Assembly (NCBI RefSeq): GCF_900601905.1
Contig: NZ_UWFA01000137.1
Span: 124,001-188,000 of the forward strand
Reading direction: 5' to 3'
Length of the DNA stretch: 64,000 nucleotides
Source: Pseudomonas viridiflava
GTDB taxonomy: Bacteria; Pseudomonadota; Gammaproteobacteria; Pseudomonadales; Pseudomonadaceae
Shown here: one piece after another, positions 8,370-15,969 of the stretch
How positions within the stretch are numbered: position 1 is the first letter of the stretch
How the letters are laid out: each line of letters starts with the position of its first letter
Program-made: the position numbers and the translations under genes
The notes under the pieces: model-generated
What the model was told of the DNA's origin: nothing
Seen by the model: only the letters and a program-made list of their open reading frames with translations
The model's database searches: none

Positions 8370-10438
8370 TGACCGTATTGCTGACCGTGACGCAACCAGC
8401 GCTCCAGCAGCGGGCTGACGTGTTGCGGCCAGCGTTCGAGCAGTGCCTGGGCGGCGTCGCGCACGGCAGGCAGCAGGTCCGCGTCGCGCATCAGATCGGC
8501 CACCTTGAACTGCAGCAGCCCGGTCTGCCGGGTCCCGAGCATCTCGCCGGGGCCGCGCAATTCCAGATCCTTCTCGGCAATCACAAAGCCATCGTTGGTT
8601 TCGCGCATGATGCCCAACCGCTGACGACCGATTTGTGACAACGGTGGGTGATACAGCAGTACGCAATGGCTGACCGCACTGCCACGCCCGACCCGGCCGC
8701 GCAGCTGGTGCAGTTGGGCCAGCCCCAGGCGCTCAGGGTTTTCGATGATCATCAGGCTGGCGTTGGGCACGTCGACGCCGACTTCAATCACCGTCGTAGC
8801 TACCAGCAATTGCAAGGCACCTTGCTTGAATTCAGCCATGACCGCCGCTTTTTCCGCAGGCTTCATTCGACCATGGATCAAACCGACCCGGAATTCGCCC
8901 AGCGCACTGGTCAGCTCTTCGAATGATGTCTCGGCCGCCTGACAGGTGAGCTCCTCGGACTCTTCGATCAAGGTGCAGACCCAATACGCCTGACGGCCTT
9001 CAGCACAGGCTGCGCGCACCCGCTCGATCACTTCGATACGCCGGGTGTCGACCACCAGCACAGTGTTGACCGGCGTACGGCCCGGGGGCAGTTCGTCGAG
9101 GATCGAGGTGTCGAGGTCTGCGTAGGCACTCATGGCCAGCGTTCGCGGGATCGGCGTGGCGGTCATGATCAGTTGATGCGGACACATGAGGCCACCGACG
9201 CCTTTTTTGCGCAGCGCCAGACGCTGCTGCACGCCGAACCGATGCTGCTCGTCGATGATGACCAGAGCGAGGTTCTTGAACTGCACCTCATCCTGAAACA
9301 GCGCATGGGTGCCGACCACCATCGGTGTGCCGGTCGCGATCTGCTCCAGCGAAGTGACCCGTGCCTTGCCTTTGAGCTTGCCCGCCAGCCACGCCACTTC
9401 GATACCCAGCGGCTCAAGCCAGCGTTTGAAGTTGATGTAATGCTGCTCGGCGAGGATCTCGGTGGGCGCCATCAATGCCACCTGATACCCGGCTTCCAGC
9501 GCCTGCAGAGCCGCCAGCGCAGCGACGACGGTCTTGCCCGCGCCGACATCACCCTGAATCAGGCGCAGCATGGGCTCTGGCTGGCTAAGGTCGTAGGCAA
9601 CTTCTTTGCCTACCCGCTGCTGAGCGCCGGTAGGCGGAAAGCCCAGGTTGGCGAGAAATTGTTTCGGCAGCTTTTTCGCCAGCGGCAAGGCCGGGGCTCG
9701 CTGGGAACGCAGGCTTTCGCGCAGGCGCTGTTGGGACAGTTGGTGAGTGAGCAGTTCTTCGAACGCCAGCCGATGCTGCGCCCAGTGATGCCCCAACGCC
9801 AGTTCGTCAACGTCGGCGTCCGCTGGCGGGTGATGCAGGTAGCGAATCGCCTCGTCCAGCGGAGCGAGCTGGTAATCCCGGGCGAGTTCTTCCGGCAACC
9901 AGTCGGGCAGGCTTTTCGGCCCGAGCATGGCCAGGGTCTGCTGGCTCAGCTGGCGCAAGCGCTGCTGGGTCAGGCCCTCGGTCGTTGGGTAAATGGGCGT
10001 CAGGGTCTGTTCAACAGGAGGTGACTCACTGCCGGTCAGCGCACGGTATTCCGGATGGTAGATTTCCAGCCCGGACGCGCCCGGGCGGGCCTCACCAAAA
10101 CAGCGGATGTGGGTGCCGCGCTTGAGGCCGTCTTTCTGGGCATTGCTGAAGTGATAGAAACGCAGGCTCAAACTGCCAGTGCCATCGTTCAGACGCACCA
10201 GCAAGCTGCGCCGCTTGCCCATCACTACGTCTGCGCCGCTGACCGTGCCTTCGATCACTGCGTCCTGGCCGGGGCGCAACTGGCCGATGGGCACCACTCG
10301 GGTGCGATCCTGGTAACGCAGCGGCAGGTGGAACAAGACGTCTTGCAGGTTTTCCAGGCCGACTTTCGCGAGCTTTTCAGCCATGGCCTCGCCAACGCCC
10401 TTGAGCGCCGTAACCGAGACGTGGGACAACTCGCTCAT
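8363..10438 (-). CDS. recG: ATP-dependent DNA helicase RecG
   Basis: 691 residues. RecG remodels stalled replication forks and branch-migrates Holliday junctions. N-terminal wedge/OB region (about 1-260, starting MSELSHVSVTALKGVGEAMA); helicase Walker A GDVGAGKT; DEQH box (IDEQHRFGVQQR); and the C-terminal motif LHQLRGRVGRG (motif VI). A longer in-frame start 45 bp upstream would overlap oxyR; the ATG at 10438 matches the family N terminus and begins 8 bp after the oxyR stop, so the pair is probably co-transcribed. Confidence 0.96.
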   Translation of the reverse strand: MSELSHVSVTALKGVGEAMAEKLAKVGLENLQDVLFHLPLRYQDRTRVVPIGQLRPGQDAVIEGTVSGADVVMGKRRSLLVRLNDGTGSLSLRFYHFSNAQKDGLKRGTHIRCFGEARPGASGLEIYHPEYRALTGSESPPVEQTLTPIYPTTEGLTQQRLRQLSQQTLAMLGPKSLPDWLPEELARDYQLAPLDEAIRYLHHPPADADVDELALGHHWAQHRLAFEELLTHQLSQQRLRESLRSQRAPALPLAKKLPKQFLANLGFPPTGAQQRVGKEVAYDLSQPEPMLRLIQGDVGAGKTVVAALAALQALEAGYQVALMAPTEILAEQHYINFKRWLEPLGIEVAWLAGKLKGKARVTSLEQIATGTPMVVGTHALFQDEVQFKNLALVIIDEQHRFGVQQRLALRKKGVGGLMCPHQLIMTATPIPRTLAMSAYADLDTSILDELPPGRTPVNTVLVVDTRRIEVIERVRAACAEGRQAYWVCTLIEESEELTCQAAETSFEELTSALGEFRVGLIHGRMKPAEKAAVMAEFKQGALQLLVATTVIEVGVDVPNASLMIIENPERLGLAQLHQLRGRVGRGSAVSHCVLLYHPPLSQIGRQRLGIMRETNDGFVIAEKDLELRGPGEMLGTRQTGLLQFKVADLMRDADLLPAVRDAAQALLERWPQHVSPLLERWLRHGQQYGQV

Positions 10439-10446
10439 GCCGGTAC

Positions 10447-11370
10447 TCAGCTCGCTTCGGTTTTCGGGCGGGCTACGGAGCACAGGCGCACGGAGTCAGC
10501 GAGAATCTCGATCGCCTTGGGCCGAGGGAAGCTGGCGCGCCAGGCAATCGCCACGGTCCGGAACGGCACCGGCGCAGTCAACGGACGCACTTCGATAACG
10601 CCAGGGGCATAGTGATGGCTGTCTACTGCTGACATCGGCAGAATCGAAATGCCCAGGCCAGACGCCACCATATGGCGGATGGTTTCCAGCGAGCTGGATT
10701 CCACCGTCGTGTGCTTGGCGCCTTCGCTACCCTTGGTCAAGGTTGGGCAGGCTTCAAGCACCTGGTCGCGGAAGCAATGACCTTCGCCAAGCAGCAGCAG
10801 GCTCTTGTCGTTGAGCGCCGAGGCGTCGATGGTCGCTTTCTGGGTCCAGGGGTGATCGGCAGGCATCAGGACGTAGAACGGCTCGTCGTAAAGCTGCATG
10901 GTCAGCACGTCGGCTTCGTTGAACGGCAGGGCGATGATGATCGCGTCCAGCTCACCGTTACGCAGCTTATCGCGCAGCACGTGCGTGAAGTTTTCTTCGA
11001 TGTACAACGGCATCTGCGGGGCAACCCGGTGCAGTTGCGGGATCAGATGCGGGAACAGGTAAGGGCCAACGGTGTAGATCGCGCCGACCTTGAGCGGGGC
11101 GGTCAGTTGGTTCTTGCCAGCCTGGGCCAGTTCGCGGATGCCTTGAGCCTGCTCCAGCACCTTTTGTGCCTGGGCGACGATACCTTCACCAACGGGCGTC
11201 AGACGCACGGCACTCTTGCTGCGCTCGAAAATAAGCACACCCAGTTCGTCTTCAAGCTTTTTCACACCTACCGATAAGGTCGGCTGGCTGACGTGACAAC
11301 GCTCGGCGGCATGGCCGAAGTGCTGTTCTTGAGCGAGGGTTACGATGTAGCGCAATTCTGTGAGGGTCAT
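10447..11370 (-). CDS. oxyR: Hydrogen-peroxide-sensing regulator OxyR
   Basis: 307 residues. LysR-type helix-turn-helix at residues 1-60 and a substrate-like domain carrying the redox pair C199 and C208 (GHCFRDQVLEAC), at the same numbers as in E. coli OxyR. Peroxide oxidises these to a disulfide and the protein then activates catalase and alkyl hydroperoxide reductase genes. It is followed after 8 bp by recG; this oxyR-recG arrangement is known in Pseudomonas. The leader contains an inverted repeat and an OxyR-like half-site (see 11371-11431). Confidence 0.97.
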   Translation of the reverse strand: MTLTELRYIVTLAQEQHFGHAAERCHVSQPTLSVGVKKLEDELGVLIFERSKSAVRLTPVGEGIVAQAQKVLEQAQGIRELAQAGKNQLTAPLKVGAIYTVGPYLFPHLIPQLHRVAPQMPLYIEENFTHVLRDKLRNGELDAIIIALPFNEADVLTMQLYDEPFYVLMPADHPWTQKATIDASALNDKSLLLLGEGHCFRDQVLEACPTLTKGSEGAKHTTVESSSLETIRHMVASGLGISILPMSAVDSHHYAPGVIEVRPLTAPVPFRTVAIAWRASFPRPKAIEILADSVRLCSVARPKTEAS

Positions 11371-11431
11371 AACGTGCGTCCATGAAGTTGCGGCCCCAGC
11401 ATAGCGGCTGCAATCGATAGACGCACGTTAT
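11371..11431 (-). promoter_or_regulatory. oxyR leader inverted repeat and OxyR-like half-site
   Basis: The arms AACGTGCGTC (11371-11380) and GACGCACGTT (11420-11429) are perfect complements 39 bp apart; the start-proximal arm abuts the oxyR ATG. ATAG-N7-TTAT at 11417-11431 resembles half of the OxyR operator (ATAG-N7-CTAT). In mRNA, pairing of the arms would hide the start region. Autoregulation is inferred. Confidence 0.4.
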
Positions 11432-11461
11432 CAAGCTACTGCGTTGTATCAAAATTGCGAT

Positions 11462-12208
11462 TTAACGCTTATCCAGCGAATAAACAAACGGTGCCAGGAT
11501 TTCGATGGTGCCGTTGTTCAGCGTTTCGGCCGGAGGTTTTGGCAGTGGCTGAGCACGACGAATCATCTCCATGGTGGCTCGGTCCAGTGACGGGCTGCCT
11601 GAACTGCTGGCAATCGAGTACGACAAGACGTTGCCTTCGGCATCCACGACGAAGCGCAGACGGCTGACCCCTTGCATACCGCGACGACGAGCGTCTTCCG
11701 GGTACTTCTTGTACTTGGCCAGATGGCGCAACAGATCACTTTGCCAGCTTGGCAGCGCAGTACTCGGCGGCGAAGGCGGGGCAGGTGGTGTCGGCGCAGC
11801 GGACTTCTGTACAGGTGCGTTGGTCGGTGGCGTATCAACCGGTTTTTCGTCAGCAGGCTTTTCCTGCGGCGGCTCAGGCTTTTTCACCGGCTTTGGTGGC
11901 TGCGGCTTGGGCTTGGGCTTGACCACGGGCTTTGGCACCGCGATTTCTGCCTTCTCGACTTCAGCGACCTTGGGCATGGGAATTTCTTCCACAGGCGCAG
12001 GTGGCTGAGGCGGCTGCACAACTTTGGGTGGTGGTGGCGGCGCAGGCTCCGGTTCTGGAGCCAGCTCAACCATCATCGCTGCCGGTGGCAACTCGATGGC
12101 CTGGGATGCAGGCCAGCGAAGTGCGACCACAATCGCGATGGCGTGCACGGCCAGCACCAACAACAGACTACCGCTATAGCGAGTCAGTTTTTGGCGCGTA
12201 CTGATCAT
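11462..12208 (-). CDS. tonB: Energy transducer TonB
   Basis: 248 residues. One N-terminal membrane helix (about 12-32) anchors the protein in the inner membrane. A long proline-rich, lysine/glutamate-rich spacer (about 48-150, with many KPKP and PEP units) spans the periplasm. The C-terminal TonB domain (about 160-248) carries the conserved YPEDARRRGMQG segment and contacts TonB-dependent outer-membrane receptors. The ATG overlaps the last 4 bp of exbD. Together with ExbB and ExbD it delivers proton-motive energy for iron-siderophore and vitamin B12 uptake. Confidence 0.95.
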   Translation of the reverse strand: MISTRQKLTRYSGSLLLVLAVHAIAIVVALRWPASQAIELPPAAMMVELAPEPEPAPPPPPKVVQPPQPPAPVEEIPMPKVAEVEKAEIAVPKPVVKPKPKPQPPKPVKKPEPPQEKPADEKPVDTPPTNAPVQKSAAPTPPAPPSPPSTALPSWQSDLLRHLAKYKKYPEDARRRGMQGVSRLRFVVDAEGNVLSYSIASSSGSPSLDRATMEMIRRAQPLPKPPAETLNNGTIEILAPFVYSLDKR

Positions 12209-12630
12209 TTCTTACCAACCGTCTCGAGACCGACCAGACCCACTTTCAGATAGCCCGCGCCGCGCAGGGCATTCATCACTTCCATCAGGTCGCCGTAATC
12301 GACGCCTTTGTCAGCCTGGAAGAAGATCGTGGTGTCTTTCTTGCCTTGGGTCCTGGCATCGAGGATCTGACCGAGCTGCTCGCGGGCAACCTTGTCGTCC
12401 CCCAGGTAGAGGCTCTGGTCAGCCTTGACGCTGAGGAAGATCGGCTTCTCCGGCCTCGGTTGCGGCTTGGCGGTCGAGGCGGGCAGATCGACTTTGATGT
12501 CGACAGTGGCCAGAGGCGCCGCCACCATGAAGATGATCAGCAGTACCAACATGACGTCGATAAACGGCGTGACGTTGATTTCGTGGTTCTCGGCGAGATC
12601 GTCGTCGCCTTCTTTCAGATGCATGCCCAA
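12205..12630 (-). CDS. exbD: Biopolymer transport protein ExbD
   Basis: 141 residues with one membrane helix (about 20-42). The ExbD hallmark NVTPFIDVMLVLLIIFM contains the essential aspartate of the proton channel. It is the partner of ExbB in the TonB energizing complex. The start is uncertain: TTG at 12630 gives MGMHLKEGDDD, which resembles other Pseudomonas ExbD N termini (MG-HL-EG); an ATG two codons later (12624) is the alternative. It lies 3 bp after the exbB stop and overlaps tonB by 4 bp. Confidence 0.92.
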   Translation of the reverse strand: MGMHLKEGDDDLAENHEINVTPFIDVMLVLLIIFMVAAPLATVDIKVDLPASTAKPQPRPEKPIFLSVKADQSLYLGDDKVAREQLGQILDARTQGKKDTTIFFQADKGVDYGDLMEVMNALRGAGYLKVGLVGLETVGKK

Positions 12631-12633
12631 GGT

Positions 12634-13599
12634 TTAGCCCACCTTGACCATGTGCGCAGAATGGGAACGTTCGGCCGGCTGGTGATCGAGGTCACGGCTG
12701 ACCAGCAGCAGAACCTGCGCCGAGGCGTCGGAAACCTGTGCCTTGTAGCCGGCGATGGAACGCGCGAAGACGTTGTAGATCACCACCGCAGGAATCGCGG
12801 CCACCAGACCCAGCGCTGTCGCCAGCAAGGCTTCGGCAATACCTGGGGCCACAACCGCAAGGTTGGTGGTCTGGGTTTTGGCGATGCCGATGAAGCTGTT
12901 CATGATGCCCCAGACGGTACCAAACAGACCCACGAACGGCGCTGTAGAACCGATGGTCGCCAGTACGCCGGTGCCCATGCTCATGTTGCGGCCGCACGCG
13001 GCAACCAGACGCTCAAGACGAAAGCTGACGCGTTCCTTGATGCCTTCACGCTCACGGCTGTTGACCGACAGGCGCATCTCTTCCATGGCGTCATGTACCA
13101 ACAGGTTGGCGAGCGTGCCTTCTTTGGCTGCGGTCTCGCTCGCTTCGGACAGCGTACGGGCCTTTTTCAGGTTAGCGATTTCGGTTCGCAGACGACGCTT
13201 GGCGCCCAGCAGTTCGAAACCCTTGGCGATCCAGATGGTCCAGGTAATGATCGACGCGATTGCCAGGCCGATCATCACGGCCTTAACAATGATGTCGGCA
13301 TTCTGGTACATGCCCCACGGCGACAGGTCATGAGCCATGCCCAGACTGTTATCCTCCTCGACCATGGCCGGGCCTTCGACAGGCGCCGCGCCCTGCTGAA
13401 CCACCGGTACGGTGGTCTCGGTGGTCGGCGCCGCCGTGGTGGCTGGAGCCGTTGCCGGAGCAGGACTGGCCGGAGCCGTTTGATCCGCCAGCGCAGCAGG
13501 TGCAAGCATCAGGCTCAACAACAGAGCAGCGATACCGCGCCAGGCGCGGAACGGGCTGGGTGGCTGGGTTGGCGAAGCGGAGGAGGAAGTACGTGTCAT
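12634..13599 (-). CDS. exbB: Tonb-system energizer ExbB
   Basis: 321 residues. An N-terminal hydrophobic signal-like segment (about 20-38) precedes an Ala/Pro/Thr-rich linker (about 40-85), an extension typical of the Pseudomonas ExbB type and absent from the shorter enteric form. The MotA/TolQ/ExbB proton-channel domain fills residues about 105-300, with the signature GLFGTVWGIMNSF. First gene of exbB-exbD-tonB. The upstream region is AT-rich with palindromes; iron control by Fur is likely for this operon type but I cannot place a clear Fur box. Confidence 0.94.
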   Translation of the reverse strand: MTRTSSSASPTQPPSPFRAWRGIAALLLSLMLAPAALADQTAPASPAPATAPATTAAPTTETTVPVVQQGAAPVEGPAMVEEDNSLGMAHDLSPWGMYQNADIIVKAVMIGLAIASIITWTIWIAKGFELLGAKRRLRTEIANLKKARTLSEASETAAKEGTLANLLVHDAMEEMRLSVNSREREGIKERVSFRLERLVAACGRNMSMGTGVLATIGSTAPFVGLFGTVWGIMNSFIGIAKTQTTNLAVVAPGIAEALLATALGLVAAIPAVVIYNVFARSIAGYKAQVSDASAQVLLLVSRDLDHQPAERSHSAHMVKVG

Positions 13600-13644
13600 G
13601 CTGGCCGGACCTGAGAGAAGAAAAATTTGGGTCGTTCTGCGGGT

Positions 13645-13662
13645 TCGAGCGGCTGCGCTCGA
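13645..13662 (-). promoter_or_regulatory. Hairpin in exbB upstream region
   Basis: TCGAGCG-GCTG-CGCTCGA, a perfect 7-bp stem with a 4-nt loop, 46 bp upstream of the exbB start. A second palindrome, TTGTTAACAA, lies farther upstream (13707-13716). Candidate promoter on the minus strand: TTGTTA, 17 bp, TAATAC. Regulatory meaning is not established. Confidence 0.3.
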
Positions 13663-13814
13663 CGCGTGCGGAGAACAAACGGGCCGGTATTATTGCAAGT
13701 AATTCTTGTTAACAAAAGTAATAATGTATCTTTTTTTCTATCAGCAGCGGTCAGGCGATTAGGAATCACTCTTGTTACCACCGCTCTGAACGGCAATTTT
13801 TGTGGAGACCCGAC

Positions 13815-14666
13815 ATGTCCGCCCCCTCTGTTTTGATTGCCGGTTGCGGTGATGTAGGAAGCCGACTGGCCAATCAACTGACCCCCCAAGGCTGGACCGT
13901 CTATGGCCTGCGACGTACTGTTTCGCGCTTGCCAGCCGGGGTGATCGGCGTCGCCGGCGACCTGTTCGACCCGGCAACGCCTGCGGACTGGCCCCGCGCA
14001 GCCATTGATTATCTGGTGTACTGCGCGACCCCCACCGAGCGCGACGAGGCGGGCTATCGAGCCGCTTACGTGGACGGGTTGCGTAAAGTGCTGGGCTGGA
14101 TGGCCGAACATCGTCAGCACCCCAAGCGGATCATTTTTGTATCAAGCAGTAGCGTCTACGGCCAGCAACACGGAGAGTGGGTCGATGAGACCTCGCCGAC
14201 CGACGCCAGCGCCTTCTCCGGCAAAGTCATGCTGGAGGCCGAGCAGTTGGCGCTCAATAGCGGCTTTGCCGCCAGCATCGTGCGCCTGACCGGCATCTAC
14301 GGACCAGGCCGCAACGATCTGTCCAACAGAGTTCGCCAGGGCTACAGCGTGGCCAGCGACCCACCTTTATATGGCAACCGAATCCACGCGGACGACGCGG
14401 CAGGCTTGCTGGCGTACCTGCTCGATGCAGACTCACGTGGCGTGCAACTGGACGATTGCTACATCGGCGTCGACGATGCCCCGGCGCCGCTGGCTGAGGT
14501 GGTGCAGTGGATGCGCGCGTACATGGGCGTCACGCAATGGGCGGAGAACTCCAGCCTGCGCCGCTCCGGCAGCAAACGCTGCAGCAACGCACGCGCCAGG
14601 GCGCTGGGCTGGGTGCCGCGCTATGCGACGTACAAGGAAGGGTATGCCGCGTTATTACAAGGGTAA
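13815..14666 (+). CDS. SDR-type NAD(P)-dependent epimerase/reductase family protein
   Basis: 283 residues. Starts MSAPSVLIAGCGDVGSRLAN, an N-terminal Rossmann nucleotide-binding loop (AGCGDVGSRLA). Later VSSSSVYGQQ supplies the Ser/Tyr region of extended SDR proteins, though the YxxxK spacing is not obvious. The family resembles E. coli YeeZ, of unknown function. A TTG five codons upstream is also in frame, but GGAG seven bases before the ATG supports the ATG at 13815. Divergent from exbB; followed by a REPIN. Confidence 0.8.
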   Translation: MSAPSVLIAGCGDVGSRLANQLTPQGWTVYGLRRTVSRLPAGVIGVAGDLFDPATPADWPRAAIDYLVYCATPTERDEAGYRAAYVDGLRKVLGWMAEHRQHPKRIIFVSSSSVYGQQHGEWVDETSPTDASAFSGKVMLEAEQLALNSGFAASIVRLTGIYGPGRNDLSNRVRQGYSVASDPPLYGNRIHADDAAGLLAYLLDADSRGVQLDDCYIGVDDAPAPLAEVVQWMRAYMGVTQWAENSSLRRSGSKRCSNARARALGWVPRYATYKEGYAALLQG

Positions 14667-14681
14667 GTGACGTAGAGAGAC

Positions 14682-14771
14682 GTGGGACCGGCTTTAGCCG
14701 GGAAAAGGCCAGTGCATCCGTTGCATTATCTGCGGCAGATATACCGTCTTCCCGGCTAAAGCCGGTCCCAC
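14682..14771. repeat. REPIN (GTGGGACCGGCTTTAGCCGGGAA type)
   Basis: Inverted arms GTGGGACCGGCTTTAGCCGG (from 14682) and CCGGCTAAAGCCGGTCCCAC (to 14771), between two convergent genes. Confidence 0.92.
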
Positions 14772-14781
14772 TAGCGTCAAG

Positions 14782-15513
14782 TTACTTCTCAAGCAACCAG
14801 CGGCGTGGGCCTGGGCGCAGCTCGGGCATCTCGTCGGCTTTGGCAGCATTGATAGCCTGGAAGATTTCCAGCTGATTGCCTTTGCGCGAGAAGATCCAGG
14901 CATTGCCCTGTTCGGCCTTCTCCAGCCACATGCTGTCGTACTCGCCGCTCATGGCTGCGCAATCACCCGCCAGACACAGCGCGTAACGATCGTTTTCCGG
15001 CAGACCCTGAATGCTGCCGTTTGGCAGGAACTCGACCTTGCCGCCCTGACCGTCACCGCTGACGATGGTCCACTTACCGCCCATATAGGCGCCGTAGAGT
15101 GCCGACTCGAAGCTGCTACCGGTTGGCGCGCCATCAGCGGCCGCGGTTTTCGGTTGCACGAAGCGCTGCTCCGGGCCTGACTCGCTGGCCGCCTGGATCA
15201 GCTCATCGCCTTTAACCTGCAGGTCTTCGACGTAGTTGTAATAGTCGATCCGCAACTTGCCCTTATCGGCGCTGGCAATCTTGCCCTCACCCACTTCAAA
15301 GCCATTGGAATACAACGCCTGACCGGCCTTGGTGTTGATCTGCCATTCCAGGTTCGGCCCGTTGGCAAGCAGCGCCTGGCGCAGATTGTCGCCTTTGACC
15401 GCCGCATCAATAGCGGCCTGGTTGATCCATGTGCCGTCCGGGTTACGGTCGGCGTGGCTGGCACAACCGGTCAGAAACAAGGCCGTCAGGGAGAGGGCAA
15501 GCGCAAAGCGCAT
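14782..15513 (-). CDS. Conserved hypothetical lipoprotein
   Basis: 243 residues. Lipobox LTGC with the acylated cysteine at 17 after a short signal peptide, so it is a membrane-anchored lipoprotein; position +2 is Ala, which favours outer-membrane sorting. The body has no domain I recognise. The C-terminal half contains a CLAGDC pair, which may form a disulfide. The gene sits next to ridA-spoT in the same position as an uncharacterised P. aeruginosa gene, so it is conserved in the genus. Function unknown. Confidence 0.75.
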   Translation of the reverse strand: MRFALALSLTALFLTGCASHADRNPDGTWINQAAIDAAVKGDNLRQALLANGPNLEWQINTKAGQALYSNGFEVGEGKIASADKGKLRIDYYNYVEDLQVKGDELIQAASESGPEQRFVQPKTAAADGAPTGSSFESALYGAYMGGKWTIVSGDGQGGKVEFLPNGSIQGLPENDRYALCLAGDCAAMSGEYDSMWLEKAEQGNAWIFSRKGNQLEIFQAINAAKADEMPELRPGPRRWLLEK

Positions 15514-15536
15514 AAAAGAATCCTTCTAGATCAGAG

Positions 15537-15560
15537 ACGGCGGGAAACACACCCCGCCGT
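15537..15560 (-). terminator. Hairpin after ridA
   Basis: ACGGCGGG/CCCGCCGT, an 8-bp stem downstream of the ridA stop. The sequence following it on the minus strand (CTCTGATC) has no T-run, so it is a weak terminator or stabilising hairpin. Confidence 0.45.
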
Positions 15561-15564
15561 TGAT

Positions 15565-15945
15565 TTATTCGATGACGAGAATTGCGTCCATCTCGACCTG
15601 GGCACCACGGGGCAGAGCTGCAACGCCAATGGCGGCGCGTGCCGGATACGGCTGCTCGAAGTATTTGCCCATGATTTCGTTGACCTTGGCGAAGTTGCCC
15701 AGGTCCGTCAGGAAGATGTTCAGCTTGACGATGTCGCGGAACGAACCGCCCGCCGCCTCGGCCACTGACTTGAGGTTCTCGAAGACCTGAACGACCTGGG
15801 CTTCGATACCGTCGACCAGCTCCATGGTTTTCGGATCAAGGGGAATCTGACCGGACATGTAGACAGTATTGCCAGCTTTGATCGCCTGGGAGTAAGGGCC
15901 GATGGCCGCAGGGGCCTTGTCGCTGGTGATAACGGTCTTGGTCAT
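15565..15945 (-). CDS. ridA: RidA family reactive enamine/imine deaminase
   Basis: 126 residues, the usual YjgF/YER057c/UK114 length. Hydrolyses 2-aminoacrylate and related enamines released by PLP enzymes, protecting the cell from damage. Family marks: [20 protein letters not shown] near the N terminus and YPARAAIGV, with the substrate-binding arginine, near residue 105. It starts 24 bp after spoT, so it is probably read from the rpoZ-spoT transcript. Confidence 0.93.
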   Translation of the reverse strand: MTKTVITSDKAPAAIGPYSQAIKAGNTVYMSGQIPLDPKTMELVDGIEAQVVQVFENLKSVAEAAGGSFRDIVKLNIFLTDLGNFAKVNEIMGKYFEQPYPARAAIGVAALPRGAQVEMDAILVIE

Positions 15946-15969
15946 GAAGAACTCCTGATGGGTAGTGGG

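Noticed and set aside
13681-13760. Fur box in the exbB upstream region
   Set aside because: AT-rich with the palindrome TTGTTAACAA, but no stretch matches GATAATGATAATCATTATC closely enough to assign.
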